DNA from: Janthinobacterium agaricidamnosum
GTDB lineage: Bacteria; Pseudomonadota; Gammaproteobacteria; Burkholderiales; Burkholderiaceae_D
Length of the DNA: 64,000 nt
Assembly (NCBI RefSeq): GCF_003667705.1
Contig: NZ_CP033019.1
Span: 248,001 to 312,000 of the forward strand
Reading direction: 5' to 3'
Part shown: positions 25,650-32,898 of the stretch, in pieces
Position numbering within the stretch: position 1 is the stretch's first letter
How the letters are laid out: every line of letters begins with the position of its first letter
The notes under the pieces: generated by a model
What the model was told of the DNA's origin: nothing
The model's input: only the letters and a program-made list of their open reading frames with translations
Database searches by the model: none
Program-made: the position numbers and the translations under genes

Positions 25650-26189
25650 ATGGTCTCGTTGCAAGAGCAGTTTTTAAAGGCCGGCCTGGTCGACAAAAAG
25701 AAGGTCAAATTGGCCAACCAGGACAAGAGCAAGCAAAAAAAGGACGAGCGCAAGAGCGGCACGCAAAGCGTCGACGAGGTGCGCCTGGCCGCGCTCGAGA
25801 CCCAGCGCAAGAACGCGGAACGCGCGCGCGAACTGAACGCCCAGCGCGACGCGGCCGCCAACCAGAAAGCCATCGTGGCGCAAATCGCGCAAATGGTGCA
25901 AAAGAACCGCCAGAGCAAGGGCAACAACGGCGACGTGCCGTATAACTTCACGTTCAACAACAAGATCGAGCGCATCTACGTGACGGCCGCCGTGCAAGCC
26001 CACCTGGTGGCGGGCCGTTTGGTGATCGTCTGCCTCGGCGGCGCCGTGGAGCTGGTGCCGCGCATCATCGCCGACAAGATCGCCGAACGCGACCCCGCCA
26101 TCGTCGTGCGCGTGAAGCAGGCCAGCACGCAAGTGGACGAGGACGATCCGTACGCGGCGTTCCAGATTCCCGATGATTTGATGTGGTAA
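25650..26189 (+). CDS. DUF2058 family protein (YaiL-like)
   Basis: A 179-residue cytoplasmic protein. It has a very charged helical N-terminal half rich in Lys/Gln/Arg (DKKKVKLANQDKSKQKKDER) and a beta-rich C-terminal part (PYNFTFNNKIERIYVTAA, GRLVIVCLGGAVELVP). This matches DUF2058/YaiL, a family annotated as nucleoprotein- or polysome-associated. GGAG at 25641-25644 and the conserved MVSLQEQFLKAGLV support the start at 25650. It is monocistronic. The region to its right becomes AT-richer and looks acquired. Confidence 0.88.
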   Translation: MVSLQEQFLKAGLVDKKKVKLANQDKSKQKKDERKSGTQSVDEVRLAALETQRKNAERARELNAQRDAAANQKAIVAQIAQMVQKNRQSKGNNGDVPYNFTFNNKIERIYVTAAVQAHLVAGRLVIVCLGGAVELVPRIIADKIAERDPAIVVRVKQASTQVDEDDPYAAFQIPDDLMW

Positions 26190-26238
26190 AACAGGACGCT
26201 GCGGTTCTGGGTGAAGACAACGGGTGATAAGGTGATTG

Positions 26239-26718
26239 TTAGCCGAATACGACTTTGGATTGCTTGATGAATTCTACGAAAGCGATGCAATTCACCCTAA
26301 CTTCTGGCAATGCGCATACCGCTGGAATTTTATAATTTGCCATTGATTTTGGGCGACCAGGCTGTGCTGCCTCATTGGAAATAAGACGCGCTTGAGCGGC
26401 GCGTGCGGTGGCGATAATCATTAGGTCATTCTCGTCGACCCCACCCCCGTATTGATCGCCGATGATTCCAAGTAAATTTTTAATGCGTACGGCATCTTGA
26501 AGAATGGCATCGCTCATGGCAAACGTGCCTATCTTGTTGTCTTCGAGCCACCGCGCGCACTCAGGTGCCACATGTCCGACTTCAGACAATGCGACATTAG
26601 GCATTGTGATAGTGTGATCGATTAATTTATCTGCTATCCATCGCCACATGCTAGGGAACTGGGCTAAGGGATAGTTGTCCCAAGCATAGACAATAGCGGA
26701 TGCGTCAAACACCTGCAT
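26239..26718 (-). CDS. PIN-like DUF4411 protein, putative ribonuclease toxin
   Basis: A 159-residue PIN-fold protein of the DUF4411 type. Conserved acidic residues expected to bind metal are Asp5 (VFDASAIVYAW), Glu46 (NVALSEVGH) and Asp95/Asp98 (GGVDENDLMIIATA). PIN toxins cleave RNA. Its start overlaps the end of the upstream XRE-ImmA gene by 14 bases, so the two are co-translated. The pair has lower GC than its neighbours and sits beside tRNA-Phe, which suggests acquisition by transfer. Toxin activity is inferred from family and context. Confidence 0.85.
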   Translation of the reverse strand: MQVFDASAIVYAWDNYPLAQFPSMWRWIADKLIDHTITMPNVALSEVGHVAPECARWLEDNKIGTFAMSDAILQDAVRIKNLLGIIGDQYGGGVDENDLMIIATARAAQARLISNEAAQPGRPKSMANYKIPAVCALPEVRVNCIAFVEFIKQSKVVFG

Positions 26719-27850
26719 AGTAACGTTCCAGTTGATGCAGATCGTTAAGTTTTAGACCATCAAGATAGCTGCTAGCTTTCGAAAGGGTAATATGGCGGCC
26801 GCTGAGGGCATTTAATACCGTGCGAACAAATGTATCCCCGAAAATATGTTTGGGTTCTCGATGTCGATAGGCCCGCGATCCGCCATCGCCCTCTGGAAAA
26901 ACCAAATTGGATCGCCATTCACGGTAAGCCGAATATTGATGTTGTTGTAATCGTCCGCTATCAAGCAATCGTCGTAAAATGACTTCGGCACTGACGCCCC
27001 AAGCTTTTCGCTCCCACGACAACCAAGTATCGAATTCTGCCGCGTTGGCTGGGCGAGTCGCATCATCGATGCTGGCCAAAAAATCGTCCGGCACCAGCAT
27101 ATGACCTGCAAACGCATTTGCATCACGTTCTAAGCCGCGGTGCGAATGCATATCATCTTCGTCATCGATTGAACTTGCTTTGTGTAGCAGGAGATGCCCC
27201 AGTTCATGCATGAGTGTAAATGATTGTTGCGGATGCCATTGCTGCTTCTTGACCACAATGACTGGGCACTCGGGATCGTACAGCGCAAAACCGAGAATTG
27301 GATTTTCTTTCGCAATTTGCCACTTCCCATTGTATCCATTACTAAGGAACACGAGAATTCCCCGCGCTTCGACAGCATCGCGATATGTATCAAACGTATT
27401 GGTGACATTTAATTGCAACCAGTTTCTTGCAATTTTTGCCGCTTCACGTGGGTTGTCGAGGGGAAGATCTGGTGGTGCGAAAATTGGCAAATCTTGATTG
27501 CTCAGTTCATCACGCAAGCTTAAATAAACCGAACGCTGGCGTTCCACACGTTCGATGAATTTCTTTAGCTTCGTTGTCATCTCAGGCTTTTGGTTCGCAA
27601 GTGTGCGGAAAGCCAAGGTGTGTACTTGCTCTTCAATTGCCGGGCCTGGTTCGAGAAAAAATAATACCCCTCGTCCAAAATATTCAGCAATTTTACTTAG
27701 TTGAGTGAATGTCAGGCCTCCGCCATTCATGAGGCGATCCATGCTATTCGGCGTGATATTGACCTCAGCCGCAAGTTCGTCAGTAGTCATGCCGTGGTCA
27801 GCGCAGCACCAAGCTATTCGGGACGCATTGATCGAATGAATTCGTTCCAT
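26705..27850 (-). CDS. XRE-HTH and ImmA/IrrE-type metallopeptidase fusion, putative antitoxin or regulator
   Basis: A 381-residue protein. Residues about 8-60 form an XRE helix-turn-helix (MTTDELAAEVNITPNSMDRL). The middle and C-terminal part is an ImmA/IrrE (COG2856) zinc peptidase with HELGH at 215-219 and the third ligand Glu241 in ERDANAFAGH. It is the first gene of a two-gene operon with a PIN-domain toxin. The promoter CGGACA-17-TATAAT (27860-27888) ends only nine bases before the ATG at 27850, so the mRNA may be leaderless. A start six codons upstream would fall in the promoter and is less likely. Confidence 0.88.
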   Translation of the reverse strand: MERIHSINASRIAWCCADHGMTTDELAAEVNITPNSMDRLMNGGGLTFTQLSKIAEYFGRGVLFFLEPGPAIEEQVHTLAFRTLANQKPEMTTKLKKFIERVERQRSVYLSLRDELSNQDLPIFAPPDLPLDNPREAAKIARNWLQLNVTNTFDTYRDAVEARGILVFLSNGYNGKWQIAKENPILGFALYDPECPVIVVKKQQWHPQQSFTLMHELGHLLLHKASSIDDEDDMHSHRGLERDANAFAGHMLVPDDFLASIDDATRPANAAEFDTWLSWERKAWGVSAEVILRRLLDSGRLQQHQYSAYREWRSNLVFPEGDGGSRAYRHREPKHIFGDTFVRTVLNALSGRHITLSKASSYLDGLKLNDLHQLERYYAGV

Positions 27851-27859
27851 TGTGGGTAA

Positions 27860-27888
27860 ATTATACATACATGTCCGTGTGGTGTCCG
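27860..27888 (-). promoter_or_regulatory. Promoter of the XRE-ImmA/DUF4411 operon
   Basis: On the minus strand, -35 CGGACA (27883-27888), a 17-base spacer and a perfect -10 TATAAT (27860-27865) precede the ATG by nine bases. Transcription would start at or within a few bases of the start codon. Confidence 0.65.
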
Positions 27889-28059
27889 GTCGCCTGTGCT
27901 CTCCAGTAACGTCCCATCCGTGGTGTTTCCTCGAAGTTGATGGCCGTATAGTATTTTGAGTCAACAAGAGTTGAAGGCGTACCGTTGCATCATAGCGGAG
28001 CAAGCCGTATCGGTATCAGAGGTAGGTCAGGCTTCAGTTGAAATTTCAGCGCCCACAAA

Positions 28060-28089
28060 CAAAAACGCCACCCGAAGGTGGCGTTTTTG
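28060..28089 (-). terminator. Terminator of tRNA-Phe copy 2
   Basis: ACGCCACC-CGAA-GGTGGCGT between A-rich and T-rich flanks, symmetric enough to work in both directions. It lies 18 bases after the tRNA 3' end. Confidence 0.85.
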
Positions 28090-28106
28090 AAAGTATTACT
28101 AATTCT

Positions 28107-28182
28107 TGGTGGCCCGGGGCGGAATCGAACCACCGACACAAGGATTTTCAATCCTCTGCTCTACCGACTGAGCTACCAGGCC
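28107..28182 (-). tRNA. tRNA-Phe (GAA), copy 2
   Basis: A 76-base gene on the minus strand, identical over its full length to the copy at 17311-17386, with anticodon GAA and encoded CCA. Its 3' side faces the acquired toxin-antitoxin-like pair, the usual side for integration. Confidence 0.97.
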
Positions 28183-28192
28183 AAGGTGGCGA

Positions 28193-28220
28193 ATTATAGC
28201 AGACCAAAACGGGAATGCAA
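28193..28220 (-). promoter_or_regulatory. Promoter of tRNA-Phe copy 2
   Basis: On the minus strand, TTGCAT (28215-28220), 16 bases and a perfect TATAAT (28193-28198) lie 10 bases before the tRNA 5' end. Confidence 0.7.
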
Positions 28221-28368
28221 GAGCCAGCTGCGACTTTTCCTGCATTTCCAGGATTTGCACTCCATTACTTGCGCATGGGTCAAATATGATTTGATATAAA
28301 CGGTATTTTTCTCAATAAAGGAAGGGCGCATAGTGTGGCCATCGTTACTGACTTGAGAGGATTACCGC

Positions 28369-29193
28369 ATGCACGCCACCACCCATCACACCGCCATTCC
28401 CGCCATCGGTCTGGGCACCTTCCGCCTGCAGGGCCAGGTCGTCATCGATTCCGTCACGACGGGCCTCGACGTCGGCTACCGCCATATCGATACGGCGCAA
28501 ATCTACGGCAATGAAGCCGACGTGGGTCAGGCGATCGCGGCCAGCGCCGTTGCGCGCGACGAGTTGTTCGTCACCACCAAGATATGGATCGACAATCTGC
28601 AGCGCGACAAGCTGATTCCCAGTTTAAAAGACAGCCTGCACAAGCTGCGGCTGGAGCAGCTGGATTTGACGCTGATTCATTGGCCGTCGCCGCAGGACGC
28701 GATTCCCGTGGCCGAGTACATGGCGGCGCTGGCGCAGGCCAAGGCGCAGGGGCTGACCAAGGCCATCGGCGTATCGAATTTCACGAATGCGCAGCTGCGG
28801 CAAGCCATCGATACGGTGGGCGCGGCGGAAATCGCCACGCAGCAGGTCGAGATCCACCCCTTCCTGCAAAACCGCAAGGTCGTCGATTTCGCGCGCAGCC
28901 AGGGCATCCACGTCACGGCCTATATGCCGCTCGCGTACGGTAAGGTGGTCGTCGATCCGGTCATCATGGCGATTGCGGCCAGACACGGCGTGACGCCGGC
29001 GCAAGTGGCCTTGAGCTGGTCGCTGCAGCAGGGCTTTGCCGTGATTCCGTCGTCGACCAGGCGCGCCAACCTGGAAGCGAACCTGCATTTCCAGCGCATC
29101 ACCCTGTCGCCGGACGAGATGGCGCAGATGGCCGCCCTGGAACGGGGCGAGCGCCTGGCCAACCCGGACGGCCTGGCGCCGCAGTGGGATTGA
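28369..29193 (+). CDS. dkgB: Aldo/keto reductase, DkgB-like
   Basis: A 274-residue aldo/keto reductase, most like 2,5-diketo-D-gluconate reductase B, which reduces small aldehydes such as methylglyoxal with NADPH. The catalytic tetrad is visible: Asp41, Tyr46 ([13 protein letters not shown]), Lys71 (FVTTKIW) and His104 (LIHWPSP). The C-terminal [14 protein letters not shown] binds the cofactor phosphate. GAGAGGATTACCGC precedes the ATG. The next gene starts one base after the stop, so they are co-transcribed. Confidence 0.92.
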   Translation: MHATTHHTAIPAIGLGTFRLQGQVVIDSVTTGLDVGYRHIDTAQIYGNEADVGQAIAASAVARDELFVTTKIWIDNLQRDKLIPSLKDSLHKLRLEQLDLTLIHWPSPQDAIPVAEYMAALAQAKAQGLTKAIGVSNFTNAQLRQAIDTVGAAEIATQQVEIHPFLQNRKVVDFARSQGIHVTAYMPLAYGKVVVDPVIMAIAARHGVTPAQVALSWSLQQGFAVIPSSTRRANLEANLHFQRITLSPDEMAQMAALERGERLANPDGLAPQWD

Positions 29194-29194
29194 G

Positions 29195-30124
29195 ATGGGC
29201 GCCATGACGAAGCTGGGGCAGGGCGGTTTCAGTATCGGCCTGGAACTGCCGCTCGATAATGACTGGTCGTCCACGGGGCGCCAGGCGCATCCGGCCTGCG
29301 GCCGCGTGCCGGGCGAGCCGGACCTGCAACAGCATGCGGCGCTGGCAAAGCTGGCCGACCGCCTGGGTTTCCGGGCCCTGTGGCTGCGCGACGTGCCCCT
29401 GTACGATCCGTCGTTCGGCGACGCGGCCCAGGTCTTCGAGGTATTTACGTATCTGGGCTACCTGGCCGGGATCACCGAGAACATCTTGCTGGGCACGGCC
29501 GCCGTGGTGCTGCCGCTGCGCGAACCGGTGCTGACTTTAAAAGCGGCGGCCAGCGTCGAGCAGTTGAGCGGCGGGCGTTTGCTGCTGGGCGTGGCCAGCG
29601 GCGACCGGCCCGTCGAGTATCCCGTCTTCGGCCGCGACTTCGATCAGCGCGGCGCCGCCTTCCGCGAGCAGGTGGCCATGCTGCGCGACTGGGGCCAGAC
29701 GCGCCTGCCGCCCGGCATCCGTCTGCTGCCCAAGCCGGCCGCACCGTTGCCGCTGCTGGTGGCGGGGCTGGCGCAGCAATCGCCGGCCTGGATAGGCGCG
29801 CAGATGGACGGCTGGCTCGCCTATCCGGGCACGCCGGAAGACCATGCGCGGCGTGCGGCCCAATGGCGGGCCGTGGCCGGGGACGACAAGCCGTATGTCA
29901 GCTTCATCCACCTGGACCTGGACGACGATCCGACCTTGCCGCTGCAGCGTTTCCGCTTCGGCGGGCGCACGGGGCGCGATGGCCTGATCGCCGAGCTGCA
30001 CGCCATGCGCGCGGCCGACGTGCGGCATATTGGCCTGCAGCTGCGGCAGAACCGCCGCCCGCTGGCCGAGACGATGCAGGAGATCGGCGAATACGTGCTG
30101 CCCGTGTTTCATGGCGCCGCTTGA
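29195..30124 (+). CDS. LLM class flavin-dependent oxidoreductase (luciferase-like)
   Basis: A 309-residue TIM-barrel protein of the bacterial luciferase-like monooxygenase family, of the TIGR03571 type. Key segments are FRALWLRDVPLYDPSFGD, LLGTAAVVLPLREPVLTLKA and GRLLLGVASGDRPVEYPVFG. It would use reduced flavin or F420-like cofactor; the substrate is unknown. It follows dkgB by one base, suggesting a two-gene redox operon. An ATG at 29204 is an equally possible start. Confidence 0.88.
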   Translation: MGAMTKLGQGGFSIGLELPLDNDWSSTGRQAHPACGRVPGEPDLQQHAALAKLADRLGFRALWLRDVPLYDPSFGDAAQVFEVFTYLGYLAGITENILLGTAAVVLPLREPVLTLKAAASVEQLSGGRLLLGVASGDRPVEYPVFGRDFDQRGAAFREQVAMLRDWGQTRLPPGIRLLPKPAAPLPLLVAGLAQQSPAWIGAQMDGWLAYPGTPEDHARRAAQWRAVAGDDKPYVSFIHLDLDDDPTLPLQRFRFGGRTGRDGLIAELHAMRAADVRHIGLQLRQNRRPLAETMQEIGEYVLPVFHGAA

Positions 30125-30190
30125 CCTGGGGCATGCGTTCTGTACTTCCTGACTAGCTGAAACGGGGGCGGCAAACGCTATAATGACCGC

Positions 30191-31423
30191 ATGAACAGTC
30201 CCACTCCCCCCACCATGCGGCGCTTCATGCACAGCCACAGCGACGTTTGCATCGTCGGCAATGGCGCCATCGCGAAAACCACGGCGCTGGCGTTTGCCCA
30301 GGCAGGACAAAGCGTCACGCTGTTATCCCCGGCGAACCCTCCGGCACCCACCGCCAGGCCGGTCGAAGCCAGCTGGGATGTGCGCGTGTATGCGCTCAAT
30401 CATACTGCGCACCAGCTGCTGTCGTCGCTGAAGGTATGGGGCGCGCTGGAGGGCGACAGGGTGGCGCCCGTCGATGCCATGCTGGTCAACGGCGACGGCG
30501 CGCAGGCGGGCGGACTCGGTTTCGACGCCTACGGCGCCCATGTGGGCGCACTGGCGTGGATCATCGAAGACCGCAACCTGGGCCAGGCGCTGGACGCCGC
30601 CCTGAAATTCGCGCCGAACGTCAGCGTGCTGCAGGGCCGCGCCAGCCGCCTGGAATGGACGAACGACTCGGCCATCGTGCACCTCGACGGCGGCGACACC
30701 ATCACCTGCGCGCTGGTCGTGGGCGCCGACGGCGCCCAGTCGTGGGTGCGGGGCCAGTGCGACATCGGTCTCGATTACCGCTCCTACGGCCAGCGCGGCG
30801 TGGTCAGCAACTTCGCCTGCGAAAAGCCGCACCATGGCGCGGCCCACCAGTGGTTTACGGGCAGCGAAGGCATCGTCGCGCTGCTGCCGCTGCCGGGCGA
30901 GCGCGTCTCTCTCGTCTGGTCGGCGCCCGATGCGCTGGCCGATACCTTGATGTCCGAACCGGCCGACGCCCTGGCCGCGCGCCTGGCCGCGTATTGCCAC
31001 GATAAGCTGGGTAAACTCACGCCGCTGCAGCCGGAGCTGGTGCGCGCGTTCCCGCTGACCCTGATGCGCCCGCATGCCATGGTCGCGCCGCGCGTGGCCC
31101 TGGTGGGCGACGCCGCCCACGTGGTGCACCCGATGGCTGGCCACGGCATGAACCTGGGTTTTGCCGACGTGGCGCAGCTGGTCAAGACGATCGGCGAACG
31201 CGAAGCGCACCGCGGCATCGGCGACGAACGCGTGCTGGCCCGCTATGCGCGCGCGCGCAAGGAAGACGTGCTGCTGATGCAGCTGGCGACCGACGGCCTG
31301 GCGCGGTTATTCGGCGCCGATCTGGAGCCGTTGCGCGTGGTTCGCAATTTGGGATTAAACTTGCTGGATAAATTACCTGCCCTGAAGCGAAAAATGATCT
31401 CGCACGCATTGGGACATCCGTAA
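30191..31423 (+). CDS. UbiH/UbiF/Coq6-type FAD monooxygenase
   Basis: A 410-residue flavoprotein of the ubiquinone hydroxylase family (UbiH/UbiF/VisC). It has the FAD motif DVCIVGNGAIAKTTALAFAQ at the N-terminus and the second FAD motif VALVGDAAHVVHPMAGHGMN. It probably hydroxylates a ubiquinone-precursor ring, but which of UbiF, UbiH, UbiI or UbiM it is cannot be told. A perfect TATAAT (30179-30184) is only six bases before the ATG at 30191, so either the mRNA is leaderless or the true start is 30215 or 30227. Confidence 0.88.
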   Translation: MNSPTPPTMRRFMHSHSDVCIVGNGAIAKTTALAFAQAGQSVTLLSPANPPAPTARPVEASWDVRVYALNHTAHQLLSSLKVWGALEGDRVAPVDAMLVNGDGAQAGGLGFDAYGAHVGALAWIIEDRNLGQALDAALKFAPNVSVLQGRASRLEWTNDSAIVHLDGGDTITCALVVGADGAQSWVRGQCDIGLDYRSYGQRGVVSNFACEKPHHGAAHQWFTGSEGIVALLPLPGERVSLVWSAPDALADTLMSEPADALAARLAAYCHDKLGKLTPLQPELVRAFPLTLMRPHAMVAPRVALVGDAAHVVHPMAGHGMNLGFADVAQLVKTIGEREAHRGIGDERVLARYARARKEDVLLMQLATDGLARLFGADLEPLRVVRNLGLNLLDKLPALKRKMISHALGHP

Positions 31424-31477
31424 ATATCAGCGTATCTTAAGATATCGCCGGATAATGGCAGCAGTGAAAATTCAAGG

Positions 31478-31507
31478 TCGCCGCAGCTGGTCTGCGGCGA
31501 TCGTTTT
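31478..31507 (+). terminator. Terminator of the UbiH-like gene
   Basis: TCGCCGCAG and CTGCGGCGA form a 9-bp stem with a five-base loop, followed by TCGTTTT. It lies 54 bases after the stop. Confidence 0.75.
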
Positions 31508-31573
31508 GTCGAAAAGATAACGACGCCGGGCCAGAGGCCAGTCCCGCCGGGCGTTTCAAGTGGAGAAGTGATA

Positions 31574-32299
31574 GTGATCAAAATGAGCAGAATCGCATTG
31601 GTACTGGCCTCGGGCCTGATGATGTCGTGCGCCGGCGCGGAAACGCCGACGGAAGCGAGCATCAAAAAGCTGATCGAGCCGCGCCTGGGCGAAGGCGCCA
31701 AGGTGGACTCGGTCAAGGAAACCCCGTACGGCGGCCTGTACGAAGTGCGCACGGGCGGCGACATCCTGTACACGGACAAATCCGCGCAATACCTGTTCGT
31801 CGGCCACGTCTTCGACGCCAAGACGTCGCAGGACCTGACCAAGGTGCGCCTGGACGAAGTCAACCGCATCAAGTTCTCGGACCTGCCGCTCGATTCGGCC
31901 ATGAAAACCGTCAAGGGCAATGGCAAGCGCGTGATCGCCGTGTTCGAAGATCCGAACTGCGGCTACTGCAAGCGCTTCCGCCAGAACGCGCTGAAGGAAA
32001 TCGACAACGTCACCGTCTACACCTTCATGTACAACATCCTGTCGCCGGACTCCATCGTCAAGTCGCGTAATGTCTGGTGCGCGCCGGACCGCAACAAGGC
32101 CTGGGATGACTGGATGTTGAACGGCAAGGCTCCAGCCACGGTCGCCGCCACTTGCGCCAACCCGCACGAAAAAATCCTCGCCCTGGGCCAGCAATTGCGC
32201 GTCTCGGGCACGCCAGCCATCTTCTTTGCCGACGGCAGCCGCATTCCGGGCGCGGTCGATGCGAAGACGCTGGAACAGAAATTCTCGACCATTAAGTAA
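31574..32299 (+). CDS. DsbC family thiol:disulfide isomerase
   Basis: A 241-residue periplasmic DsbC/DsbG-type protein. A signal peptide (IKMSRIALVLASGLMMSCAGA) is followed by the N-terminal dimerisation domain (about 25-90). The thioredoxin-fold domain then has the active site CGYC (Cys129, Cys132) in VFEDPNCGYCKRF and the cis-Pro loop SGTPAIFF. It should shuffle wrong disulfides in the periplasm. I place the start at the GTG at 31574 because GGAGAA (31562) is eight bases upstream; GTG at 31568 and ATG at 31583 are alternatives. A terminator follows at 32329. Confidence 0.9.
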   Translation: MIKMSRIALVLASGLMMSCAGAETPTEASIKKLIEPRLGEGAKVDSVKETPYGGLYEVRTGGDILYTDKSAQYLFVGHVFDAKTSQDLTKVRLDEVNRIKFSDLPLDSAMKTVKGNGKRVIAVFEDPNCGYCKRFRQNALKEIDNVTVYTFMYNILSPDSIVKSRNVWCAPDRNKAWDDWMLNGKAPATVAATCANPHEKILALGQQLRVSGTPAIFFADGSRIPGAVDAKTLEQKFSTIK

Positions 32300-32328
32300 T
32301 CCGGGCTGTCGCCAGGAAGGCTGGACGG

Positions 32329-32356
32329 CGCGCCCTCGCAAGGCGCGTTTTTTTTG
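32329..32356 (+). terminator. Terminator of the DsbC-like gene
   Basis: CGCGCC-CTCGCAA-GGCGCG followed by eight T, 30 bases after the stop. Confidence 0.85.
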
Positions 32357-32429
32357 CGTTTTTTCCGCTGTCGTATCATCAAGTGTAGTTCGTAGACGCC
32401 ATAACAATCCAAAAAAGGGGAAGCAGCAG

Positions 32430-32888
32430 ATGATTACCTTGAATATCAACGGACGCGACACGCAAGTCGACGCCGATCCTTCCACGCCCATCTTGTGGGC
32501 GCTGCGCGATAACCTGAACATGACGGGCACCAAGTTCGGTTGCGGCGCGGCCCTGTGCGGCGCCTGCACGGTGCACCTCGACGGCCAGCCGATCCGCTCG
32601 TGCATCACGCCCATTTCATCTGTGGGCGCGCAAAAGATCACCACCATCGAAGCGATGGAAAACGACCAGGTGGGCAAGGCCGTGCAGGCGGCATGGGTGC
32701 GCCACGACGTGCCGCAATGCGGCTACTGTCAAAGCGGCCAGGTGATGAGCGCGACGGCGCTGCTGCGCACCAACAAGTCGCCCAGCGATGCCGACATCGA
32801 CGGCGCCATGAGCGGCAATATCTGCCGCTGCGGCACCTATCAACGGATCCGCGCAGCCATCAAGGACGCGGCCAAGACCCTGGCCTGA
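32430..32888 (+). CDS. iorA: Isoquinoline 1-oxidoreductase-type small [2Fe-2S] subunit
   Basis: A 152-residue two-cluster iron-sulfur subunit. Plant-type cluster ligands are Cys38, Cys43, Cys46 and Cys58 (FGCGAALCGACTVH), and the second cluster ligands are Cys97, Cys100, Cys132 and Cys134 (QCGYCQSGQ, NICRCGTY). GGGGAAG six bases before the ATG fixes the start at 32430; the upstream open frame is not coding. With the molybdenum subunit 10 bases downstream it forms a xanthine-oxidase-family dehydrogenase. The true substrate may be an N-heterocycle or an aldehyde. Confidence 0.93.
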   Translation: MITLNINGRDTQVDADPSTPILWALRDNLNMTGTKFGCGAALCGACTVHLDGQPIRSCITPISSVGAQKITTIEAMENDQVGKAVQAAWVRHDVPQCGYCQSGQVMSATALLRTNKSPSDADIDGAMSGNICRCGTYQRIRAAIKDAAKTLA

Positions 32889-32898
32889 GGAGAGCGAC

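Noticed and set aside
26190..28107. Search for an att direct repeat of the tRNA-Phe 3' end bounding the toxin-antitoxin-like module
   Set aside because: No copy of the tRNA 3' end was found near 26190-26240, so integration by a tRNA-targeting integrase is not shown.
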